Below are positions 1-5,569 of a stretch of DNA of 10,996 bases, one piece after another. The stretch comes from ZCTH02-B3 sp036563895 (GTDB lineage Bacteria; Bacillota; Bacilli; Paenibacillales; Paenibacillaceae), in contig DATCLN010000044.1 of assembly GCA_036563895.1 (NCBI GenBank), positions 1-10,996 of the forward strand, in the 5' to 3' direction. The translations under genes were made by a program, and so were the position numbers. How positions within the stretch are numbered: the stretch's first letter is position 1; every line of letters starts with the position of its first letter. The notes beneath the pieces are model-generated. The model was not told the DNA's origin. It saw only the letters and a list, made by a program, of their open reading frames with translations, and did not search any database.

Positions 1-2
1 TG

Positions 3-791
3 CGAAAGCTTTTGCTGGAGCGGGACGGCGTCGATCCCGACACGGTCATCTATCCGCCGGACAAGGCCCGGGCCGCCGGGCTCGCCTCGACGGTCTGTTT
101 TCCCGTCGGCAACATCGCCCCGGAAGGTTCGGTGGTCAAGACGGCGGCCATCGACCCGGCCAGCGTGGACGAAGACGGGGTGTACCGGCACGTCGGCCGG
201 GCGAAGGTGTTCACGACGGAACGGGACGCGATCCGGGCCATCAAGGAGGGGCGAATCCAGGGCGGCGACATCCTGGTGCTGATCGGCCGCGGGCCTTCCG
301 GCACCGGCATGGAAGAGACGTACCAGCTCACGTCGGCGCTCAAGCACCTGCCGTTTGCGGGCAAGGTGTCCCTCATCACCGACGCCCGCTTCTCTGGCGT
401 CTCCTCCGGCGCTTGCATCGGCCACGTCGGCCCCGAGGCGCTGGCGGGCGGTCCGCTGGGCCGGCTGCGGGACGGCGATTGGATCGACATCCATATCGAC
501 CTGAAGCGGCTCGAGGGTCGCATCGACATGGTGGGCGACGGGGAGCAGCCGTCCACGCCCGAAGAAGGAGCGCGGATCCTGGCGCGGCGCGGTCCCCATC
601 CGGAGCTGGCGGAGGATCCGCAGCTGCCGGACGACACGCGCCTGTGGGCGGCGCTCCAGGCGGCCAGCGGCGGCACCTGGCGGGGCTGCGTCTACGACGT
701 GGACCGGATCATCGAGCTGCTGGAAGCGGGGAAAAAAGCCCTGGAATCCCGGGAGCGAAAGCCGCACGCCGGAGAGGGTAACGGTATTTGA
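3..791 (+). CDS. IlvD/Edd-family dehydratase, YjhG/YagF (D-xylonate dehydratase) type, C-terminal part
   Basis: The reading frame is open from the window edge and stops with TGA at 789-791, so the 5' end lies outside. About 262 C-terminal residues are visible; the full YjhG-type protein is about 650 aa. The family uses an Fe-S cluster to dehydrate sugar acids to 2-keto-3-deoxy acids. YjhG and YagF of E. coli act on D-xylonate in cytosolic pentose oxidation. The visible part is the C-terminal swivelling domain. It carries GRGPSGTGMEETYQLTSALK, then LITDARFSGVSSGACIGHVG and PEALAGGPLG, hallmarks of the IlvD/Edd fold. The spacing and the ending DDTRLWAALQAASGG...CVYDVDRIIELLEAG fit YjhG/YagF better than IlvD or Edd. 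The cluster-binding cysteines are upstream and not visible. The TTG at 12-14 is an internal leucine codon, not a start. No hairpin with a T-run directly follows the stop. The subfamily is recalled by family pattern; the exact substrate is inference. Confidence 0.88.
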   Translation, partial: RKLLLERDGVDPDTVIYPPDKARAAGLASTVCFPVGNIAPEGSVVKTAAIDPASVDEDGVYRHVGRAKVFTTERDAIRAIKEGRIQGGDILVLIGRGPSGTGMEETYQLTSALKHLPFAGKVSLITDARFSGVSSGACIGHVGPEALAGGPLGRLRDGDWIDIHIDLKRLEGRIDMVGDGEQPSTPEEGARILARRGPHPELAEDPQLPDDTRLWAALQAASGGTWRGCVYDVDRIIELLEAGKKALESRERKPHAGEGNGI

Positions 792-803
792 CGCTGAGGC
801 CAA

Positions 804-864
804 GCCGGCGTCCCGAGCTCGGGCCGCGATCCGGCAACCTGATCCGGACCATGCGGCGCCGGCT
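804..864 (+). other. GC-rich foldable element just after the dehydratase stop
   Basis: AGCCGGCG (803-810) is complementary to CGCCGGCT (857-864), an 8-bp closing stem. Inside it lie the perfect palindrome CCCGAGCTCGGG (812-823) and a hairpin TCCGG (830-834) / CCGGA (844-848). The three could form a small three-way junction 3' of the dehydratase stop. There is no T-run after it, so it is not an intrinsic terminator; it could stabilise the mRNA 3' end. In DNA this rich in GC, such stems also arise by chance. I do not match it to any known riboswitch. Confidence 0.25.
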
Positions 865-887
865 GTGTCGACCGGCATGCAAAATAA

Positions 888-1082
888 TTCGGACATACAG
901 TCCGATTCATTCGCCGGGAAACGGCTTCACGGAAATTTTTTCGGACATCTGGTCCGAATTCGCGCGGGCTGAACCTCATGAAACCGCATTCACAAGGATT
1001 CGGGCGCGTTTTTTCGGACTGGATGTCCGAATTGTTTTCGGGCCGGGCCGTTTTCCGGCGTTTATCGGACCATATGTCCAAA
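888..1082. repeat. Symmetric array of four 17-bp palindromes inside a large imperfect inverted repeat
   Basis: Four copies of TCGGAC-N5-GTCCGA lie at 889-905, 941-957, 1014-1030 and 1065-1081; the last has one mismatch (GTCCAA). Copies 2 and 3 extend to TTCGGAC...GTCCGAA. Centres are 52, 73 and 51 bp apart, close to whole helical turns, so all sites would face one side of the DNA. Copies 1-2 read TCGGACAT and copies 3-4 read ATGTCC, so the array is symmetric about position 985. The DNA between sites is also mirrored: 912-925 (CGCCGGGAAACGGC) matches the complement of 1047-1060 at 13 of 14 bases. Overall, two arms of about 78 bp flank a loop of about 40 nt. It could be a multi-site operator, a long hairpin RNA, or a relic of a miniature inverted-repeat element. 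No protein gene is supported here. Confidence 0.8.
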
Positions 1083-1172
1083 AAATCCCTCATCCGTGCC
1101 GTGAGCCCGTCGTCTGGACGCGAAAGACCGGTCCGCCCGGAATCCGGAAAAACCGGTGCGCCGCCGCGAAGC

Positions 1173-1196
1173 CGGCCGGGCCGGCCGTTTTTCTTT
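1173..1196 (+). terminator. Intrinsic terminator upstream of the WGxxGxxG gene
   Basis: A perfect 6-bp GC stem, CGGCCG (1173-1178) and CGGCCG (1182-1187) with loop GGC, is followed by TTTTTCTTT. It could end transcription from the dehydratase or from the palindrome array. It stands only 62 nt before the next start codon, so it could also act as an attenuator in the leader of the small secreted-protein gene. Confidence 0.75.
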
Positions 1197-1258
1197 GAAT
1201 AAAAACTGGTAAAGAGGAGGAGATTAGTACCGTAACCTGCCAAGGAGGATCAACGAGA
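1197..1258 (+). promoter_or_regulatory. Short leader of the WGxxGxxG gene, with two Shine-Dalgarno-like runs
   Basis: The run AAGGAGG (1242-1248) lies 10 nt before the ATG at 1259 and is the working ribosome binding site. A second purine run, AGAGGAGGAG (1213-1222), has no ATG, GTG or TTG at a useful distance after it. I see no convincing -35/-10 pair between the terminator at 1173-1196 and this start. The promoter is therefore either weak and unusual, or upstream of the terminator. Confidence 0.4.
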
Positions 1259-1606
1259 ATGAAGAAGCTGATTTCCGGTGTGCTTTCGCTCTTCCTGCTG
1301 GGACTGGCGCTTGCGGTTCCGGCGTACGCGGAAAACAACGCGGCCAACGACCGGACGCCGCCCCGTTCGACGACCATGCAGGATCGGACCGGGGTGAACG
1401 ACGTGACGGACCTCGTCCCCGGGATGGACAATACGCGCAACGACACGGACATGTTCCGGTTCGACGACCGGACCGACCGCACGGACAACAACGGACGCCT
1501 GCGGGCCGCCGCCACCGGCGACAACGCCATGGATTGGGGCTGGCTGGGCCTGCTCGGGCTGATCGGCCTTGTCGGCTTGCGCGGCGGAAACCGGCAACGG
1601 ACCTGA
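1259..1606 (+). CDS. Small secreted WGxxGxxG-CTERM domain protein
   Basis: This 115-aa protein has a classic Sec signal peptide (KK, hydrophobic core, likely cut after AYA at residue 24). A hydrophilic middle rich in D, R, T and N (about residues 25-90) has no recognisable fold. The C-terminal segment starts at W93 and has the spacing W-G-W-L-G-L-L-G-L-I-G-L-V-G-L, then a basic tail (RGGNRQRT). That is the WGxxGxxG-CTERM pattern of Gram-positive surface proteins: a glycine-patterned hydrophobic helix plus positive tail, resembling C-terminal sorting signals such as GlyGly-CTERM. No processing protease is encoded in view. The ATG at 1259 has a perfect AAGGAGG 10 nt upstream. The gene stands alone between two terminators, so it is probably monocistronic. 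Cell-envelope location is likely; its role is unknown. Confidence 0.85.
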   Translation: MKKLISGVLSLFLLGLALAVPAYAENNAANDRTPPRSTTMQDRTGVNDVTDLVPGMDNTRNDTDMFRFDDRTDRTDNNGRLRAAATGDNAMDWGWLGLLGLIGLVGLRGGNRQRT

Positions 1607-1649
1607 CGGGACGATACGGAAAAAACCTGGAACGAGGCGTCTGCCAACC

Positions 1650-1691
1650 GGCCGGACTGGTCCCCCCGGGATCGGTCCGGCCCGTTTTTTT
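1650..1691 (+). terminator. Strong intrinsic terminator after the WGxxGxxG gene
   Basis: The arms 1650-1664 and 1668-1682 pair over about 15 bp. The outer 8 bp (GGCCGGAC / GTCCGGCC) are perfect, the inner part has G-U pairs, and the loop is CCC. Seven T residues follow at 1685-1691. On the opposite strand no T-run follows the hairpin, so it is a one-way terminator. It also lies just past the end of the convergent mqnD. Confidence 0.88.
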
Positions 1692-1708
1692 CGCACGCAT
1701 CGCCTTCG

Positions 1709-2545
1709 TCAGGCGCGCAGCCGGTTAAAATCGACGGGCGGCACCAGATTTTCCCGCGCGGCCCGGTCCAGCAGGGTGAACACGGCGTTGTATCCTTCGT
1801 CGCCCAGATTGGCGGAAAATTCGTTTACATAAAGGTTGATGTGCGCCTTCGCCACGTCCGGGTCCATTTCCTGGGCGTGGGCCAGCACGTAATCCCGCGA
1901 CGCGTCCGGGTGGGCCCAGGCGTATTCGAGGGAAGCCCGGATCCAGCCGGCGATGGCCTCCGTGTCCAGGCCGCGCCGGGCGATGATCGCGCCGAGCGGG
2001 ATCGGCAGCCCCGTTTCCTCTTCCCACCAGTCGCCCAGATCGGCGACCAGCGACAGCCCGTAGGACGAGTAGGTAAAGCGCGCCTCGTGGATGACCAGTC
2101 CGGCGTCGATCCGGCCGTCGCGGACCGCCGGCATGATGGCATGGAACGGCATGACGACGATTTCCCCCACGTCGCCGGGGACGTTCTTGGCCACCCACAG
2201 GCGGAAAAGCAGATAGGCGGTGGATTTTTCGCTCGGCACCGCCACCCGGCGTCCGGTCAGCTGCCCGGGCTGCAGGGGGTCGCGCGTCAGCACCAGCGGG
2301 CCGCAGCCGCGGCCCAGCGCACCGCCGCAGGGCAACAGGGCGTACTCTTTCAGCACCCACGGCAGCGCGGCGTAGGAAATTTTCAGCACATCCGGGCCGC
2401 CCGGTTCGACGGCCAGCCGGTTGGTGACGTCGATGTCGGCGTAAAGGACGTCCAGTTCCGGAGCGCCGGGCACCAGGCCGTGCACCCAGGCGTGGAAGAT
2501 GAACGTGTCGTTCGGACAGGGGGAAAAGGCGATTTTCATCGCCAC
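1709..2545 (-). CDS. mqnD: 1,4-dihydroxy-6-naphthoate synthase MqnD
   Basis: MqnD turns cyclic dehypoxanthinyl futalosine into 1,4-dihydroxy-6-naphthoate in the cytosolic futalosine route to menaquinone. The N-terminal FSPCPNDTFIFHAW is the signature of the MqnA/MqnD periplasmic-binding-protein-like fold. LKISYAALPWVL, GGALGRGCGPLVL, GLVIHEARFTYSSYGL (with the conserved His thought to act in catalysis) and WWEEETGLPIPLGAIIARRG identify MqnD rather than MqnA. About 278 aa is the usual length. The gene follows mqnB on the same strand with a 33-nt gap, so the two are probably one transcript. The start is uncertain. AAAGGAG sits 1 nt before a GTG at 2554 (too close), 10 nt before a GTG at 2545 (chosen), and 16 nt before an ATG at 2539. 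The choice changes only the first few residues. It converges with the WGxxGxxG gene. Confidence 0.93.
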   Translation of the reverse strand: MAMKIAFSPCPNDTFIFHAWVHGLVPGAPELDVLYADIDVTNRLAVEPGGPDVLKISYAALPWVLKEYALLPCGGALGRGCGPLVLTRDPLQPGQLTGRRVAVPSEKSTAYLLFRLWVAKNVPGDVGEIVVMPFHAIMPAVRDGRIDAGLVIHEARFTYSSYGLSLVADLGDWWEEETGLPIPLGAIIARRGLDTEAIAGWIRASLEYAWAHPDASRDYVLAHAQEMDPDVAKAHINLYVNEFSANLGDEGYNAVFTLLDRAARENLVPPVDFNRLRA

Positions 2546-2578
2546 AACGGCCACGCTCCTTTGATCTTTGTTGCTGTA

Positions 2579-3247
2579 TCAGTCTGTTTCCGTCAGCGAC
2601 GCGAGCACGGCGCAGGCGGCGGCGAGTCTGTCCAGCGCCTCTTCGATCCGCCAGGCGGAGCGGTCCCGCGGGCCGACCCGGTTGGAGACGGCGCGGATCT
2701 CGACCGCGAGCACCCCGAGTCGCCGTGCCGCCGCCGCCACGCCGAAGCCTTCCATCCCTTCGGCGGCGGCGTCGGGATGCCGCGCGGCCAGCCGCTCGGC
2801 CGTTTCCGTCGTTCCCGTCGCCGTGGAGACGGTGAGCACGCTTCCCCGCCGCACCGGCAGACCGGCGGCCCGCAAGGCTTCCGCAATGCGATCCGACCAG
2901 AGCTCGTCGGCCGGAATCCGCACCGGGCCAAATCCCAGCTCGTCCACGCCGCGGAAACCTTCCGGCGTCTCCGCCCCCAGATCGGCGGCGATCATTGCCG
3001 TGGCGACCACCAGGTCGCCGACGTCGGCTCTTCCTGCGAACCCTCCGCCGATGCCGGCGCTGACGGCCAATGCGTACGGCGCGTCCGACTGCGCCACGGC
3101 CGCCAGGGCCAAGGCCGTTTCCGCCGCCGCGGCCGCCGGGCCGACGCCGGACACCGCCACGTCAAACCGCTCGCCGCCCCGCTGCCTCAATCCTCTGAGC
3201 ACCGCCTCTTTCTCCGCTTCGACGGCGGTGACGATGAGCACGCGCAA
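2579..3247 (-). CDS. mqnB: Futalosine hydrolase MqnB
   Basis: MqnB cleaves futalosine to dehypoxanthine futalosine and hypoxanthine in menaquinone synthesis. It belongs to the MTAN/PNP nucleosidase fold. Visible hallmarks are an N-terminal strand MRVLIVTAVEAEKEAV, SGVGPAAAA, the SAGIGGGF loop (about residues 63-70), DLVVATAMIAADLGAETPEGF (partly typical of futalosine hydrolases), MEGFGVA (about 165-171, equivalent to the nucleoside-binding MEG of MTAN) and SNRVGPRDRSAWRI. The frame is open up to a TTG at 3295. I chose the TTG at 3247, giving 222 aa: it has AAGAAGGA 7 nt upstream, it begins exactly at the conserved strand, and the ribosome site of the 3295 start would lie at or before the predicted transcript start. 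Both starts use TTG. The gene is first in an mqnB-mqnD pair; the other mqn genes are not in view. Confidence 0.92.
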   Translation of the reverse strand: MRVLIVTAVEAEKEAVLRGLRQRGGERFDVAVSGVGPAAAAAETALALAAVAQSDAPYALAVSAGIGGGFAGRADVGDLVVATAMIAADLGAETPEGFRGVDELGFGPVRIPADELWSDRIAEALRAAGLPVRRGSVLTVSTATGTTETAERLAARHPDAAAEGMEGFGVAAAARRLGVLAVEIRAVSNRVGPRDRSAWRIEEALDRLAAACAVLASLTETD

Positions 3248-3254
3248 CGCGCAT

Positions 3255-3262
3255 TCCTTCTT
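3255..3262 (-). promoter_or_regulatory. Ribosome binding site that sets the mqnB TTG start
   Basis: AAGAAGGA read on the minus strand is followed after 7 nt by TTG at 3247. An ATG between them is out of frame. The site favours the shorter MqnB over the form starting at 3295. Confidence 0.6.
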
Positions 3263-3306
3263 CCGTCTTGAACTTCGCACGTGTTTTTTCCGCAATTTTC
3301 TCCTTC

Positions 3307-3335
3307 ATTATAGGAAACCCCGTTGCAAATGAAAA
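3307..3335 (-). promoter_or_regulatory. Sigma-A promoter of mqnB-mqnD
   Basis: On the minus strand a perfect -10 TATAAT (3312-3307) is preceded after 17 bp by TTTTCA (3335-3330), 4 of 6 to TTGACA. The predicted transcript starts near 3300 and leaves a leader of about 50 nt before the TTG at 3247. The -35 lies inside a degenerate copy of the AT-rich repeat described for 3325-3527. Confidence 0.6.
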
Positions 3336-3527
3336 CAACGCCGCGGTTCCCCGGGCGCCGAAGGACATTGCGACAAAAATGCCATTATTTTTTCGTTTTC
3401 AAAGCCGTTCGGGCGAAACAGCGACATTTGTGCCATTATTTTCGGGTCGCTCGCCGGAAATCGCACAAATGCAATTGTTTTTCCGAGAAACCTGGTTTTC
3501 ATGCGAAAACAACGGCACTTTTGTCGC
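3325..3527. repeat. Cluster of dispersed AT-rich repeats of about 25 bp in both orientations
   Basis: Three direct copies lie at 3370-3395 (GCGACAAAAATGCC...), 3421-3444 (GCGACATTTGTGCC...) and, more degenerate, 3461-3485. An inverted copy lies at 3503-3527 (GCGAAAACAACGGCACTTTT...) and a weak inverted one at 3325-3346. The core is GCGACA, then 3-4 A/T-rich bases, then TGCC(A/G)TT(A/G)TTTTCG. Copies 1 and 2 share TGCCATTATTTT exactly. Copy 2 and the inverted copy also share an upstream (G/A)AACAGCGACA. Inverted pairs could fold into hairpins. The cluster fills the space between the divergent mqnB and histidine kinase genes and is clearly more AT-rich than its surroundings. It could be a set of regulator sites or a dispersed genomic repeat; I do not recognise a named family. 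Confidence 0.7.
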
Positions 3528-3739
3528 TGTTCCGTTCTGCCCCGCAAGAATGCCAACGAGCCTGTTGCGGACCAATTCTTGACAAATACATGCGATTTTT
3601 TCGGATCTTGCCCCTGAAATTTTCGGAAGTTTATCAACCCGCCGACACGTACGCCGGCGAAAGGGTGCGCAATGCCGGCCCGTGCGGTATGATCAAAATG
3701 GCGTGGTTGACACAAGCTGTCGGAGAGGTGCGCAACACC
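3528..3739. other. Upstream region of the histidine kinase gene; no gene seen
   Basis: This 212-nt stretch has no supported gene. A perfect -35 TTGACA (3579-3584) has only a poor -10 after 16 bp (TCGGAT, 3601-3606). A good -10 TATGAT (3688-3693) has no matching -35. A second TTGACA (3707-3712) has no -10. The promoter of the kinase operon is therefore not resolved; these half-promoters would fit an activator-dependent start. GGAGAGGTG at 3722-3730 is the ribosome site for the kinase. Confidence 0.35.
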
Positions 3740-5569
3740 ATGCTCTACTCCCTTCGCAGCCGGCTGATCGCGCTGCTCAGCCTGCTGCTCTTTTGTTCCT
3801 TCGGACTGGTCTATTTCGTCCTGTTCAACGAATCCCGGGCGATCATCCGCGGCTACATCGAATCGTCCGCCCTGGAGAAGATGGACGAATACGGCTCCGT
3901 CGTCCGCATGGCGCTGACGCAGATCTACGACCTGTCGTCCATCATCTTCAACAGCGACATGACGCGGAAGTGGGACGACGTCATGTCCAATCCCGCGGTG
4001 CCCGACAACGAAAAAACGCTGGCCAGCATCTCTTTCAGCCAGTTCCTGACCCGGACGCTGTACAACTATTCCGGCGTTTCGTCGGTCACGCTGTACCGCA
4101 AGGAAGGCTTCTGGGTCGGCGTGGAAAACCGGATGGCCCGCGACGGTTCTTTCCTGGACGAGGCGTGGTACAAAGATTTCATCAACGGACGGCACCGCTG
4201 GGTGCCGGCGCACACGGATCCGGTGGAGGCTCCCGGCGCCGCCCCGTATCCGGTGGTAAGCCTGCTTCTTCCCATCGGCACCTTCAAGCCGGAGCTGGCC
4301 CACACCGTGATGAAGGTGAACGTGCGCGCGGAATATTTCCAGGAACCGCTCAGCCGCATTCACCTGGGTGAAACCGGTTCCATCTTTTTGCTGGACGCGG
4401 AAGGCCGGCCAATGCTTTTCCCGGAACGGTTCGGCGAGCTGTCGGAACAGGCGCGCGGCGTCGTCGCCAGCGGCATTCCGGGTTCGTCGCAGGGCGTGCT
4501 CTATTTGACGGAGGAACCCGGCAACCGGGAAATCCTCGTCTACAAACGTTTGCGCCCTTACGACTGGCTGCTGGTCGGCGTCGTCTCCGAGCGCGAGCTG
4601 TTTGCCAAGCTGACCGGCCTCCGCAACACGATGGTCGCCTCGGCCGCACTGCTGTTCGTCTTGTCCGTCGCGGCGGCCATGTGGATTTCCCACGGCGTGT
4701 CCAAGCCGCTGTCCCGTCTGGCCATCGCCATGCGGCATGTGCAAAAGGGCGATTTCGAAAAGGCGGAAAGCCGCCTGCCCCCGACCCGGCGGATGGGGAG
4801 CGAGGTAGCGTTCGTGATGGAGTCGTTCCGCAACATGGTCGGGCTGCTCCGGCAGCACATCCGCACCGAGTTCGAGCTGAAACTGCTTCGGCAGCAGGCG
4901 GAATACAAGGCCCTGCTGATGCAAATCAACCCGCATTTTCTGTTCAACACGCTGGAACTCATGAGCAGCCTGGCGATCCAGCGCCGCTCGAAGGACACCG
5001 TGCGGGTGATCGAGGCCCTGGGCAAAATGCTGCGCTTCTCCCTCCAAATCGGAGAACGCGTGCCGCTGGAAGAGGAGCTGCGCTATGTGCGCCATTACCT
5101 GGACATTCTCGGCATCCGGTTCCGGGACCGCCTGAGCGTGACCATCCGGGAGGAAGGGTCTCCCGGCCGCGTGCCGGTGATGAAGTTCGTGCTGCAGCCG
5201 CTGGTGGAAAACGCGGTGAAATTTTCCGCTTCGCAGGAAGGCACCGCCGTCGTCGAGATCGCCGCGCGCCTCGACGGCGACCGGCTCGTGCTGTGCGTGG
5301 CCGACAACGGGCCGGGCATGCCGCCGGAGCTGGTCGAGCGGCTGCAGACGGAATCGCCGTCCGTCCAGCTGGATGAGGTGCTCAACCGTCCCAAGGGACG
5401 CATCGGCCTCCGCAATACGCTTGCCCGGCTCAGGCTGCATTACGGTCCGCAGTTTGCGTTCCGCATCGAATCCGGCGAGGGGAAAGGCACCCGCATCGAA
5501 CTCATGCTGCCCGCAGAACCCGTGGAAGGAGGGGACGAAGCCGATGCTGCGGGTGATGATTGTGGATGA
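3740..5569 (+). CDS. Sensor histidine kinase, YesM type (Cache sensor, HAMP, His_kinase, HATPase_c)
   Basis: This membrane kinase of the YesM/LytS-like His_kinase family is the sensor partner of the next gene. From the ATG at 3740 it has 609 aa. TM1 is at about residues 7-29 and an extracellular Cache-like sensor domain at about 30-290. TM2 is at about 297-317 and HAMP follows to about 370. The phosphoacceptor motif QINPHFLFN has His399. The ATPase domain carries the N box LVENAVKF (N491), the G1 box DNGPGMPPE (D522) and GRIGLRN (about 553-559). The frame is open 139 codons further upstream, but that part is the AT-rich repeat region, with no signal or domain. GGAGAGGTG 9 nt before 3740, immediately followed by a TM start, fixes this start. 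Its end overlaps the regulator gene by 26 nt, implying co-translation. The ligand is probably a saccharide or the loaded binding protein encoded downstream; that is inference from such clusters. Confidence 0.92.
   Translation: MLYSLRSRLIALLSLLLFCSFGLVYFVLFNESRAIIRGYIESSALEKMDEYGSVVRMALTQIYDLSSIIFNSDMTRKWDDVMSNPAVPDNEKTLASISFSQFLTRTLYNYSGVSSVTLYRKEGFWVGVENRMARDGSFLDEAWYKDFINGRHRWVPAHTDPVEAPGAAPYPVVSLLLPIGTFKPELAHTVMKVNVRAEYFQEPLSRIHLGETGSIFLLDAEGRPMLFPERFGELSEQARGVVASGIPGSSQGVLYLTEEPGNREILVYKRLRPYDWLLVGVVSERELFAKLTGLRNTMVASAALLFVLSVAAAMWISHGVSKPLSRLAIAMRHVQKGDFEKAESRLPPTRRMGSEVAFVMESFRNMVGLLRQHIRTEFELKLLRQQAEYKALLMQINPHFLFNTLELMSSLAIQRRSKDTVRVIEALGKMLRFSLQIGERVPLEEELRYVRHYLDILGIRFRDRLSVTIREEGSPGRVPVMKFVLQPLVENAVKFSASQEGTAVVEIAARLDGDRLVLCVADNGPGMPPELVERLQTESPSVQLDEVLNRPKGRIGLRNTLARLRLHYGPQFAFRIESGEGKGTRIELMLPAEPVEGGDEADAAGDDCG

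Noticed and set aside
804..864. SAM or other known riboswitch (CCGGCAACC-like string present)
   Set aside because: The rest of the S-box core is missing, and the element lies downstream of a gene, not in front of one.
888..1082. Intact miniature transposon with target duplication
   Set aside because: The arms are mirrored but imperfect, and I find no convincing direct duplication on both sides. AAAAT-like bases flank both ends but are too short to count.
788..1198. 136-codon open frame across the palindrome array
   Set aside because: It has no ribosome site, its composition follows the repeats, and it ends in the terminator. The palindromes explain this DNA better.
1650..1691. Bidirectional terminator that also serves mqnD
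   Set aside because: On the minus strand the hairpin is not followed by a T-run; the nearest T-run is about 25 nt further on.
3579..3712. Constitutive sigma-A promoter of the kinase operon at either TTGACA
   Set aside because: Neither TTGACA (3579, 3707) has a recognisable -10 at 15-19 bp, and the TATGAT at 3688 has no -35. They are recorded only as half-promoters.
3323..3739. N-terminal extension of the histidine kinase by 139 in-frame codons
   Set aside because: The extension runs through the AT-rich repeat cluster, has no domain or signal sequence and no ribosome site. A good ribosome site and a transmembrane start are present at 3740.
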